Of a stretch of 15,303 bases of DNA, positions 6,353 through 13,562 are shown one piece after another; the stretch's first letter is position 1, and each line of letters begins with the position of its first letter. Source of the stretch: JBDTYT01 sp040005555 (GTDB lineage: Bacteria; Actinomycetota; UBA4738; HRBIN12). The DNA lies in the NCBI GenBank assembly GCA_040005555.1, contig JBDTYT010000035.1, positions 1 to 15,303 of the forward strand, given 5' to 3'. The translations under genes were made by a program, and so were the position numbers. The notes beneath the pieces were generated by a model. It was not told the DNA's origin. It made no database searches and worked only from the letters and a program-made list of their open reading frames with translations.

Positions 6353-7135
6353 TCAGGGGCTCGGGCGACCGACCCGGGTCACGAGGATCCCGATGCCCTC
6401 GGCCTCGAGCTCGACCTGCGCGCCCGGCCAGATCCGCTGCTCGAACCCGGGCATCTCGAAGGGTCCCGAAGCGAACGCCTCTCCCGACTCGAGGGCCTCC
6501 GTACGCGAGGCCGCCGCCACCGCGCGGATGAGCGAGCGCGCCGTCCCGTTCAGGTTGCCCTTCACCCACTGCTCCCCGTCGACGCGAACGATCATCGTGG
6601 CCGACTGCGGGTCGAGCTCGTCCGCCGTCGCGATGCACGGCCCGATGGAAAGGGGAACCCCCTCGGCGCCCGGCGTCGGGTCCCCGCTGTCGTCGCGAGC
6701 CCGCCAGTCCCCGATGAGCGTGTAGCCGAAGATCGCGTCGGGCGTCTCCTCGGGCGCGATGCGCTCGGTGGCGCGGCGCAGCACCGCGGCGATCTTCGGC
6801 CGGAACTCCAACCAACCGGCGCCCTCGGGCCAGACGAGCTCGTCGCCGGAACCGATGAGGGGACGGTCGCCACCGTCGGCGTCGATCGAACGCAGGGAGG
6901 TGGGAAGGATCGGGGTGAGCACACGCGCGCCTTCCACGACGCAAGCCGACGCGTCGTCGCGTTCGAGGGCGGCTCGGGCGGCATCAAGGACGGTGCCGCC
7001 GTTGCGCCGGACCAGCGCCTCCATCGTGGTGGGGAAGGCGGGGTGCCCGACCAACTCGGGGAGATCCACCACCCGTCCGTCGAGGAGGGCTCCCAGCCGC
7101 CGTTGCCCCCTCCGGTCGAAGGTCAGGAGCCTCAA
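6353..7135 (-). CDS. Fumarylacetoacetate hydrolase (FAH)-like protein, divergent metal site
   Basis: The 260 residues follow the FAH plan: an N-terminal cap starting MRLLTFDRRGQRRLGALLDG, then the C-terminal catalytic fold with GYTLIGDWRARD (137-148), SIGPCIAT (163-170), a beta strand with RVDGEQW, and PGAQVELEAEGIG near the end. Family members hydrolyse C-C bonds in acylpyruvates or act as isomerases or decarboxylases using a divalent metal held by Glu-x-Glu and Asp. Here Asp143 is present, but the segment aligned by eye with the Glu-x-Glu strand reads LEFRPKIAAVL (109-119), so Arg112 and Lys114 replace the glutamates. It may be non-catalytic or use another chemistry. The start is a TTG that gives the expected N-terminus; no Shine-Dalgarno sequence is visible, and TATCAT lies nine bases upstream. 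It is transcribed divergently from the P5C dehydrogenase operon. Confidence 0.78.
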   Translation of the reverse strand: MRLLTFDRRGQRRLGALLDGRVVDLPELVGHPAFPTTMEALVRRNGGTVLDAARAALERDDASACVVEGARVLTPILPTSLRSIDADGGDRPLIGSGDELVWPEGAGWLEFRPKIAAVLRRATERIAPEETPDAIFGYTLIGDWRARDDSGDPTPGAEGVPLSIGPCIATADELDPQSATMIVRVDGEQWVKGNLNGTARSLIRAVAAASRTEALESGEAFASGPFEMPGFEQRIWPGAQVELEAEGIGILVTRVGRPSP

Positions 7136-7144
7136 GGGAGGCCG

Positions 7145-7150
7145 ATGATA
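7145..7150 (-). promoter_or_regulatory. -10 box candidate for the FAH-like gene
   Basis: On the minus strand TATCAT lies nine bases upstream of the TTG start at 7135. This would give a very short or absent leader. No clear -35 box is seen, so the call is tentative. Confidence 0.4.
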
Positions 7151-7208
7151 CGCCTGGTCCGCGGGCCGTATCTCGATATCCGTCGGTCACTTGGGAGCGA
7201 CGCTCGAC

Positions 7209-7238
7209 TTGGGCCCATCCTCGCTTCCCGGCTACCAT
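7209..7238 (+). promoter_or_regulatory. Promoter of the P5C dehydrogenase operon
   Basis: TTGGGC (7209-7214) and TACCAT (7233-7238) are 18 bases apart. Transcription would start about 35 bases before the ATG at 7281, giving a short leader that contains the strong Shine-Dalgarno GAGGAG (7267-7272). The candidate sits in the 145-bp divergent gap shared with the FAH-like gene, so both could be controlled together. Confidence 0.5.
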
Positions 7239-7280
7239 GGGCTCAGGTTCGAAGCGTCTTCACAACGAGGAGAAGGTCCC

Positions 7281-8849
7281 ATGGCAGAGCAAGGTTTCCG
7301 GATCACGTACGCCACGATGTCGGCCGACAACGAAGAGCTCCACAAGCAGTACGACGAGGGCATAGAGCAGGCCAAGGCGGGGCTCGGCACGACCATCCCC
7401 GTGGTGGTGAACGGGGAAGAGCGCTCGGACCGCGAGACGTACGAGCTTCGCTCGCCCACCGATAGCGACGTGCTGCTCGCGCACATCTGTCAGGGCACCA
7501 CCGAGGACGTTCAGGAGGCCATCGCCGCCGCGAAGGCCGCGACCCTGACCTGGGACCGCATGGGGTGGCACAAGCGCGTCGAGATCATGCGCACGACCGC
7601 CGACCTCATCACCGCGCGGCGGAGCGAGCTCTCGGCGCTCATGGCGCTCGAGGTCGGGAAGAACCGCCTCGAAGCGCTCGGCGACGTCGAGGAGACCGCC
7701 GACCTCATCCGTTGGAACGCCAAGGAGGTCGAGGACCACGACGGCTTCCGCACGCCGATGCAGTCGCTCGGTTCCCCCGGTGAGTACTACGACGTGCTGC
7801 GTCCGTACGGGGTCTGGGCGGTCATCAGCCCCTTCAACTTCCCGATGGCGCTGTCGGGTGGGCCGTCCTCAGGGGCGCTCGTGGCCGGCAACACCGTCGT
7901 GTTCAAGCCCGCGCACCAGGGCGCGCTGCTCGGCTGGAAGCTCTACGAGTGCTACCGAGACGCCGGCGTGCCACCGGGCGTGTTCCAGTTCCTGCCGGGC
8001 CGAGGCTCGGTCGTCGGCGACGCGATCGTGAACCACCCCGACGTGAACGGGATCACGTTCACCGGGTCGTACGAGGTCGGGATGGGCATCTACAAGAACT
8101 TCGCGAAGGACTACCCCAAGCCGGTGATCTGCGAGATGGGCGGCAAGAACCCTGCGATCGTTACGAAGAACGCCGACCTGGACAAGGCCTCCGACGGCGT
8201 GTTGCGCTCGGCGTTCGGCTTCGGCGGACAGAAGTGCTCGGCGTGCTCCCGCGTGTACGTGGAGCGCGAGGTGTACGACGACTTCGTGGCCCAGCTGAAG
8301 GACAAGACCGAGAAGATCACGATCGGCGACCCGCTCGAGCGTGACGTATACCTCGGGCCGCTCATCAACGACGCGGCCGTGCAGACCTTCGAGGAGGCAT
8401 CCGCCGAGGCCAAGAAGAACGGCACGGTGATCACCGGCGGCGAGCGCCTCTCCGAGGGCGACCTGGCGCGCGGCACATTCGTCCAGCCCACGGTGGTCGA
8501 GGTCCCGGAGGACAGTTGGATCTGGAAGACCGAGTTGTTCGTGCCGTTCGTTTCGGTGGCTCCGTTCGACGAGCTCGATGACGCGATCGAGAAAGCGAAC
8601 GACACCGAGTACGGGCTCACGGCGGGCTTCTACAGCGAGGACCGGGCGGAGGTGGACGAGTGGCTCGACCGCATCCAGGCCGGCGTCGTCTACGTGAACC
8701 GTCGCGCGGGCGCGACGACCGGCGCGTGGCCGGGCGTCCAGCCGTTCGGGGGTTGGAAGGGATCGGGCACGACCGGCAAGGCGGGCGGCGGCCCGTACTA
8801 CGTGACCCAGTACATGCGTGAGCAGTCGCGCACGGTGATCGAGGAGTGA
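7281..8849 (+). CDS. rocA: L-glutamate gamma-semialdehyde (P5C) dehydrogenase
   Basis: NAD+-dependent aldehyde dehydrogenase that oxidises glutamate semialdehyde, the open form of P5C, to glutamate: the second step of proline catabolism and the last of ornithine/arginine catabolism. The 522 residues fit monofunctional P5C dehydrogenases. Motifs: SPFNFP (183-188), Lys209 in NTVVFKP, GITFTGS (247-253), the general base Glu285 in CEMGGKN, and catalytic Cys319 in FGGQKCSACSR; the GQKCSA context is typical of this subfamily. The C-terminal TTGAWPGVQPFGGWKGSG and the KAGG segment also fit. The ATG has a strong Shine-Dalgarno GAGGAG eight bases upstream; a longer frame opening at 7191 lacks one. It is first in a packed operon, and its stop overlaps the next GTG by four bases. 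A related semialdehyde as the true substrate cannot be excluded. Confidence 0.9.
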   Translation: MAEQGFRITYATMSADNEELHKQYDEGIEQAKAGLGTTIPVVVNGEERSDRETYELRSPTDSDVLLAHICQGTTEDVQEAIAAAKAATLTWDRMGWHKRVEIMRTTADLITARRSELSALMALEVGKNRLEALGDVEETADLIRWNAKEVEDHDGFRTPMQSLGSPGEYYDVLRPYGVWAVISPFNFPMALSGGPSSGALVAGNTVVFKPAHQGALLGWKLYECYRDAGVPPGVFQFLPGRGSVVGDAIVNHPDVNGITFTGSYEVGMGIYKNFAKDYPKPVICEMGGKNPAIVTKNADLDKASDGVLRSAFGFGGQKCSACSRVYVEREVYDDFVAQLKDKTEKITIGDPLERDVYLGPLINDAAVQTFEEASAEAKKNGTVITGGERLSEGDLARGTFVQPTVVEVPEDSWIWKTELFVPFVSVAPFDELDDAIEKANDTEYGLTAGFYSEDRAEVDEWLDRIQAGVVYVNRRAGATTGAWPGVQPFGGWKGSGTTGKAGGGPYYVTQYMREQSRTVIEE

Positions 8850-10138
8850 GCGCTCGCGAGAGCACCGTCGCGGACCTGGCCGAGGCGCACGCCCCCCATC
8901 TCCTCACCGAGGTGCCGGGCCCTGAGGCTCGGGCTCGGATCGGGCGGGACGCGAAGGTCACGAGTCCGTCCCTGCCCCGTGCCTATCCGCTCGTTCCGCA
9001 CCGGGCGGCCGGCTCGGTCGTGGAGGACGTCGACGGCAACCTGTTCCTCGACCTGAACGCGGGGATCGCGGTGACCTCGACGGGCCACTGTCATCCGAAG
9101 GTCGTCGAAGCGATCCAGCGCCAGGCCGCCGAGTTGCTCCACTACTCGGCGAGCGACTTCTACCTGCCGATCTACTCCGACGTGTGTGAGGAGCTCGATC
9201 GCATCGCCCCGTTCTCGGGTCCGGCTCGCAGTTTCCTCACGAACTCCGGGACCGAGGCGGTCGAGGGCGCGATGAAGCTGGCTCGATACGCCACCGGCCG
9301 GCAGTACATCATCGCCATGTACCAGTCGTTCCACGGTCGCTCGTTCGGCAGCATCTCGCTGACGGCCAGCAAGGCGAGGTATCGGACCGGCTTCGGGCCG
9401 CTGCTGCCCGGGGTGCTCCACACGTTCTTCGGCGACTTCGAGTACATCGAGCAGGTGCTGTTCAAGCGCATGGTGTCGCCGGGTGAGGTTGCGGCGATCG
9501 TCGTCGAGCCCATCCTCGGCGAAGGCGGGTACGTGCTGCCCCCCGAGGGATGGCTCCGGTACCTGCGCGATCTGTGCACCGAGCACGGCATCCTGCTCGT
9601 CGCCGACGAGGTGCAGAGCGGGATGGGAAGGACCGGTTCGATGTGGGCGGTCGATCACGACGACGTCGAGCCCGACATCCTGTTGGCCGGCAAGGGCATC
9701 GCGAGCGGGATGCCGCTCGGGGCGATGATCGCCCGCGAGGAGCTCATGACGTGGGACGTCGGCGCGCACGGCTCGACGTACGGTGGCAACCCGGTGTCGT
9801 GCGCGGCCGCGCTCGCGACGCTCGAGCTCATCGAGGGAGGGCTCATCGACAACGCCGCGAAAGTGGGCGGACAGCTCATCGAGGGGATGCGTCAGGTTCA
9901 GGAGCGGCATCCCATCGTCCGCGACGTACGAGGTCTCGGGATGATGATCGGCATCGGGTTCCCCGACCACGACACCGCCGACGCCGTCGAGAAGGCTGCG
10001 TTCCGTCGTGGGCTGCTGGTGCTCGGCTGCGGTGACGATGCGGTCCGCATCTCGCCGCCGCTCGTGCTGCGCGAAGACCAGGCCGAGACCGGGCTCGCGG
10101 TCTTCCAGGAAGCCATCGCCGAGGTCGAAGCCGGCTAG
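8846..10138 (+). CDS. Class III (omega-type) aminotransferase, PLP-dependent
   Basis: Moves the terminal amino group of an omega-amino compound to a 2-oxo acid. The 430 residues have all fold-I class III marks: a DVDGNLFLDLNAGIAVTSTGH block (61-81), NSGTEA (133-138) for PLP phosphate, SFHG (161-164), Glu221 in EPILGEGG, Asp254 in VADEVQSG, the Schiff-base Lys283 in AGKGIASGMPLGA, and a TYGGNP segment. By eye the N-terminal block most resembles archaeal and actinobacterial 4-aminobutyrate/ornithine aminotransferases. Because it overlaps P5C dehydrogenase by four bases (GTGA), ornithine to glutamate semialdehyde is an attractive reaction; GABA, 5-aminovalerate or a broad-specificity role are alternatives. 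The GTG at 8846 was chosen for this coupling and for the natural N-terminus it gives. Confidence 0.88.
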   Translation: MSARESTVADLAEAHAPHLLTEVPGPEARARIGRDAKVTSPSLPRAYPLVPHRAAGSVVEDVDGNLFLDLNAGIAVTSTGHCHPKVVEAIQRQAAELLHYSASDFYLPIYSDVCEELDRIAPFSGPARSFLTNSGTEAVEGAMKLARYATGRQYIIAMYQSFHGRSFGSISLTASKARYRTGFGPLLPGVLHTFFGDFEYIEQVLFKRMVSPGEVAAIVVEPILGEGGYVLPPEGWLRYLRDLCTEHGILLVADEVQSGMGRTGSMWAVDHDDVEPDILLAGKGIASGMPLGAMIAREELMTWDVGAHGSTYGGNPVSCAAALATLELIEGGLIDNAAKVGGQLIEGMRQVQERHPIVRDVRGLGMMIGIGFPDHDTADAVEKAAFRRGLLVLGCGDDAVRISPPLVLREDQAETGLAVFQEAIAEVEAG

Positions 10139-10156
10139 ATCCACACGGAGGGGCGC

Positions 10157-10534
10157 GTGGCATCGACGATCGACACGCTCACGATCGATTGCGCCGACCC
10201 CACGCGGGTCGCCGCGTTCTGGTGCTCGGCGCTCGGCTACGAGCTCGTCGAGTCAGACGACGAGGGCGCCGAGATCCGCGATCCGGGCGGGGCCGGGTGG
10301 CCGCTGCTCTTCCAAGTCGTGCCCGAGGGTAAGTCGGTGAAGAACCGTCTGCATCTGGACATCCGCGCCTCGGCCTCGATGGCCGCCGAGGTCGACCGCC
10401 TGAAGAGCTTCGGGGCTACGGAGCAGCGGTTCGTCGAGGAGAGCGGCAGCTTCTGGACGGTGATGCTCGATCCGGAGGGCAACGAGTTCTGCGTCCTGCG
10501 GGGACCGGAGGACGGATGGACGCCGGATGCCTGA
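10157..10534 (+). CDS. VOC superfamily (glyoxalase-like) protein
   Basis: A 125-residue protein with the two beta-alpha-beta-beta-beta halves of the vicinal oxygen chelate fold. The first half runs from IDTLTIDCADPTRVAAFWCSAL to LLFQVVPEGK; the second starts at NRLHLDIRA with His66 and ends at DPEGNEFCVLRGP with a Glu at the usual metal position. It most resembles the short Glyoxalase_6-like proteins of actinobacteria, whose substrates are mostly unknown. The typical first-half metal ligand is not obvious, so catalysis is uncertain. The GTG start follows GGAGGGG (10147-10153). The gene lies 18 bp after the aminotransferase and overlaps the CoA-transferase A gene by eight bases, so it belongs to the operon. 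An epimerase or lyase role on an intermediate is possible but not shown. Confidence 0.8.
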   Translation: MASTIDTLTIDCADPTRVAAFWCSALGYELVESDDEGAEIRDPGGAGWPLLFQVVPEGKSVKNRLHLDIRASASMAAEVDRLKSFGATEQRFVEESGSFWTVMLDPEGNEFCVLRGPEDGWTPDA

Positions 10535-11450
10535 ATCGAAGGTGGCGACGATGCACGACGCCGTCGCCGAGCTCGTTCACGATGGAGACACCGTCGCGAT
10601 CGAGGGGTTCACCCACCTGATCTGCTTCGCCGCCGGCCACGAGATCATCCGCCAGCGCAAACGGGACCTCACGCTCGCGCGCCTGACGCCCGACGTGATC
10701 TACGACCAGATGATCGGTGCCGGTGTGGCGCGCAAGCTCGTGTTCAGCTGGCTCGGCAATCCCGGGGTCGGCTCGTTGCACGCGGTGCGCCGCCGCATCG
10801 AGCACGCCGACCCTGCGCCGCTCGAGATCGAGGAGTACTCCCACTTCGGCATGGTGTGCCGGTACGTGGCCGGAGCCTCGAACCTGCCGTTCTTCCCTAT
10901 CCGCAGCTACTACGAGTCCGACATCCCGACGGTGAACCCCAACATCGTGCCGATGCGCTCTCCGTACGAGGACGGCACCGAGGTGTACGTCGTGCCGCCG
11001 CTGCGCCCAGACGTCACGATCGTGCATGCACAGCGGGCGACGGTCGGTGGCGATACGCAGATCTGGGGGCTGCTCGGATGTCAGAAGGAGGCAGCGTTCG
11101 CCGCCGAACGCGTGATCGTGGTGTGCGAGGAGGTCGTCGACGAGGCGACCGTCCGCCGGGACCCGAACCGCACCGTGATCCCGGGCGTCGTCGTCGACGC
11201 CGTGGTCGAGCAGCCGTTCGCGTGCCATCCGAGCTACGCGCAGGGCTACTACGACCGCGACAACGCGTTCTACCTCGCGTGGGAGCAGATCTCGAAGGAT
11301 CCGGTCGCGCTCGACGCGTGGCTGCAGGAGTGGGTGCACGACCTGGCCACGCACGAGGACTACCGGGAGAAGATGGGCGCCGCGCGATGGGACGCGCTCC
11401 GCCCGGGCGAGCAGCTCTCCGGCCAGGTCAACTACGGGGATTACGCGTGA
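10527..11450 (+). CDS. CoA-transferase family I, subunit A (glutaconate CoA-transferase GctA-like)
   Basis: Alpha-type subunit of a two-subunit class I CoA-transferase, which moves CoA between carboxylic acids. At 307 residues it has the length of GctA-type proteins, longer than AtoD/ScoA. It opens with AVAELVHDGDTVAIEGFTH, the family's N-terminal phosphate-loop strand, then a long middle region with FSWLGNPGVGS, FFPIRSYYESD and PPLRPDVTIVHAQRATVGGDTQIWG, typical of the glutaconate and IpdA branch. It ends with a helical tail containing NYGDYA. The ATG at 10527 overlaps the VOC gene by eight bases, and the stop overlaps the subunit B GTG by four, a strong sign of a stoichiometric complex. Possible substrates are glutaconate, glutarate or another dicarboxylate; the IpdAB-type ring-cleaving hydrolases of steroid degradation are relatives, but no steroid genes are nearby. 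Confidence 0.83.
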   Translation: MPESKVATMHDAVAELVHDGDTVAIEGFTHLICFAAGHEIIRQRKRDLTLARLTPDVIYDQMIGAGVARKLVFSWLGNPGVGSLHAVRRRIEHADPAPLEIEEYSHFGMVCRYVAGASNLPFFPIRSYYESDIPTVNPNIVPMRSPYEDGTEVYVVPPLRPDVTIVHAQRATVGGDTQIWGLLGCQKEAAFAAERVIVVCEEVVDEATVRRDPNRTVIPGVVVDAVVEQPFACHPSYAQGYYDRDNAFYLAWEQISKDPVALDAWLQEWVHDLATHEDYREKMGAARWDALRPGEQLSGQVNYGDYA

Positions 11451-12217
11451 AGAACGACGGGTACTCGAAGAACGAGATCATGATCGCCGCGAGCGCCCGG
11501 ACGCTCGGCGGCGAGCGGATCTGCTTCGTGGGCGTGGGTCTGCCGAACATCGTGTGCAACCTCGCCCAGCGAACCGTCGCACCCGAGCTCCAGCTCGTGT
11601 ACGAGGCGGGGGTGTTCGGTGCACGCCCGGCGCGGCTGCCGCTGTCGATCGGCGATCCGACCCTGGTCTCGGGCTCGACGGCGGTGACCTCGATGTTCGA
11701 GCTCTTCGCCTTCTACCTGCAGGCCGGGCTCATCGACGCGGCGTTCCTCGGGGGGGCGCAGATCGATCGGTTCGGCAACCTCAACACGACGGTGATCGGC
11801 GACTACGGTTCGCCGAAGGTCCGGCTGCCCGGCTCGGGAGGCGCGTGCGAGATCGCCATCCACGCTCGGAGGATCCTCGTCATCATGCGTCAGGCGCAGC
11901 GCTCGTTCGTCGAGCGCCTCGACTTCCGAACCTCACCCGGACACTCCGGCGATCCCGAGCACGATCGCGCACGCGGATGGTCCGGCAGCGGTCCGACGAG
12001 CGTCGTAACCGATCTCGGGACCTACGGGTTCGACCAGGGGACGGGCGAGATGACCTTGCTGACGTTGCATCCAGGCGTCACGATGGATGACGTCCGCTCG
12101 AACACGGGCTGGGCCCCGAACGTGTCGCCCGATCTCGGCGAGACCCCCCGGCCCACCGAGGAGGAGCTCCGCATCATCCGCCAGGAGCTCGATCCCCGGG
12201 GCACGCACACCGCGTAA
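11447..12217 (+). CDS. CoA-transferase family I, subunit B (glutaconate CoA-transferase GctB-like)
   Basis: Beta subunit partner of the preceding gene, 256 residues. It has ERICFVGVGLPNIVCNLAQ near the N-terminus, then LVYEAGVFG, where Glu53 stands at the position of the catalytic glutamate (SENG in GctB, near residue 54) that forms the acyl-glutamyl-CoA intermediate. Further on come DAAFLGGAQIDRFGNLNTTVIGDY and LPGSGGACEIA, the glycine-rich oxyanion segment. Presence of this Glu favours a genuine transferase over an IpdB-like hydrolase subunit, though I have only aligned it by eye. The C-terminal part carries VVTDLGTYGFD and LLTLHPGVTMDDV, typical of the family. The GTG start at 11447 overlaps the subunit A stop as GTGA; the same frame extends upstream to 10856, but only as shadow of subunit A. 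Confidence 0.83.
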   Translation: MKNDGYSKNEIMIAASARTLGGERICFVGVGLPNIVCNLAQRTVAPELQLVYEAGVFGARPARLPLSIGDPTLVSGSTAVTSMFELFAFYLQAGLIDAAFLGGAQIDRFGNLNTTVIGDYGSPKVRLPGSGGACEIAIHARRILVIMRQAQRSFVERLDFRTSPGHSGDPEHDRARGWSGSGPTSVVTDLGTYGFDQGTGEMTLLTLHPGVTMDDVRSNTGWAPNVSPDLGETPRPTEEELRIIRQELDPRGTHTA

Positions 12218-12227
12218 GCGAGGAACC

Positions 12228-13562
12228 GTGAGCGACCGCGAACCGGGACCCCAGAGCCACGTCTTCGGGCGCGTCCTGAGCCGTGACCTCCCCACCGCCG
12301 TGCGCGCCGAGGGCGTGTGGATCGAGGACGCCGACGGCAACCGGTACCTCGACGCCGCGGGCGGCGCGATCGTCGTGAACGTCGGGCACGGTGAGCGGTC
12401 GCTCGTCGAGGCGATGTCCGCGCAAGCCGCGCGCACGCCGTACGTGCACGGATCCGTGTTCACGACCCAGGCGCTCGAGGACTACGCCGACGATGTCGCG
12501 ACCGTGCTGCCGATGGACGACGCGCGGATCTATCCGGTCTCGGGTGGCAGCGAGGCGGTCGAGACGTCTATGAAGCTCGCGCGCGCCTACCACCTCGCGA
12601 GGGGCGAGGACGCCCGGTCGGTCGTCATCGGGCGTTCGGGGTCGTACCACGGCAACACGATCGGGGCCCTCGACGTGGGGGGAAAGCCGGCGTTGCGCGC
12701 GCCGTACGCGCCGTGGCTCGGACGCTTCCCGCACGTCGACGCGGCCTACGAGTACCGCTGCACGATGCCCTCGCACCCGACCGCTTGCGGCGCGGCCCAC
12801 GCCGAGGCGCTCGACCGTGCGATCGGAGAGATCGGACCCGCATACGTGGCCGCGTTCATCGCCGAGCCCGTAGCCGGAGCCACCCTGGCGGCCGCGGTGC
12901 CCACCGACGACTACTGGCCGGCGGTTGCCGAGGTATGCCGCCGGCACGGCGTGCTCGTGATCGCCGACGAGGTGATGACCGGCTTCGGGCGCACGGGCCG
13001 GTGGTTCGGCCTCGATCACTGGGGTGTGCGCCCCGACATCGTGGTCGCGGGGAAGGGCTCGACCAGTGGCTACTGGCCGTTCGGTTTCGCGGCGGCGAGT
13101 GGCGACGTGTTCGAAACCGTGCGTCCCAAGGGGTTCGTGCACGGGTTCACCTGGTCGCACAACGGCGTGGGCGCGGCCGTCGCTCACGCCACGTTGAAGC
13201 GACTGCGCGAGGGCGATCTGGTGGAGGCGAGCCGCGCGCAGGGCGAGCACCTGTTGAAGGAGCTCGCCTCGGTGCTGGCGGACGTCCCGGTCGTCGGCGA
13301 CGTGCGCGGCCTCGGGCTCATGCTCGGGATCGAGCTCGTGGCCGATCGTGCGTCGAAGGCTCCGTTCACCCGAGCCGACGGAGCGACGGAGCGCGTGGTC
13401 GAGGCGGCGCGCCAGGACGGCCTCCTGCTGTACTCAAGTACCGGTCACGTCGACGGGACCGACGGCGACCTCGTGATGCTCGGACCGCCGTTCGTGATCT
13501 CGGACGAGGAGTGCGCGCTCGTCGTCGAACGCACCCGGCGGGCGGTCGACCACATCGCATGA
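12228..13562 (+). CDS. Second class III aminotransferase, PLP-dependent
   Basis: A 444-residue fold-I class III aminotransferase, clearly different in sequence from the one at 8846. Motifs: GVWIEDADGNRYLDAAGG (29-46), VSGGSEA (104-110), SYHG (139-142), Glu213 in AEPVAGA, Asp247 in IADEVMTGFGRTG, and Schiff-base Lys276 in AGKGSTSGYWPFG. The last motif and the FTWSHNGVG segment (the usual TY/F-x-GHP region) resemble beta-alanine/pyruvate-type and unclassified 'aspartate aminotransferase family' proteins. The substrate is not known; an omega-amine or omega-amino acid is likely. The GTG at 12228 was chosen because it follows GAGGAA (12220-12225) and gives a compact N-terminus; an upstream extension to 12087 is low-complexity and lies within subunit B. 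It starts 10 bp after subunit B and its stop overlaps the deacetylase ATG. Confidence 0.87.
   Translation: MSDREPGPQSHVFGRVLSRDLPTAVRAEGVWIEDADGNRYLDAAGGAIVVNVGHGERSLVEAMSAQAARTPYVHGSVFTTQALEDYADDVATVLPMDDARIYPVSGGSEAVETSMKLARAYHLARGEDARSVVIGRSGSYHGNTIGALDVGGKPALRAPYAPWLGRFPHVDAAYEYRCTMPSHPTACGAAHAEALDRAIGEIGPAYVAAFIAEPVAGATLAAAVPTDDYWPAVAEVCRRHGVLVIADEVMTGFGRTGRWFGLDHWGVRPDIVVAGKGSTSGYWPFGFAAASGDVFETVRPKGFVHGFTWSHNGVGAAVAHATLKRLREGDLVEASRAQGEHLLKELASVLADVPVVGDVRGLGLMLGIELVADRASKAPFTRADGATERVVEAARQDGLLLYSSTGHVDGTDGDLVMLGPPFVISDEECALVVERTRRAVDHIA

Noticed and set aside
12713..13558. Long in-frame upstream extension of the deacetylase gene (645 codons in all)
   Set aside because: The extension lies wholly within the second aminotransferase in another frame and is Arg-rich; the ATG at 13559 gives the expected HDAC N-terminus with ATGA coupling.
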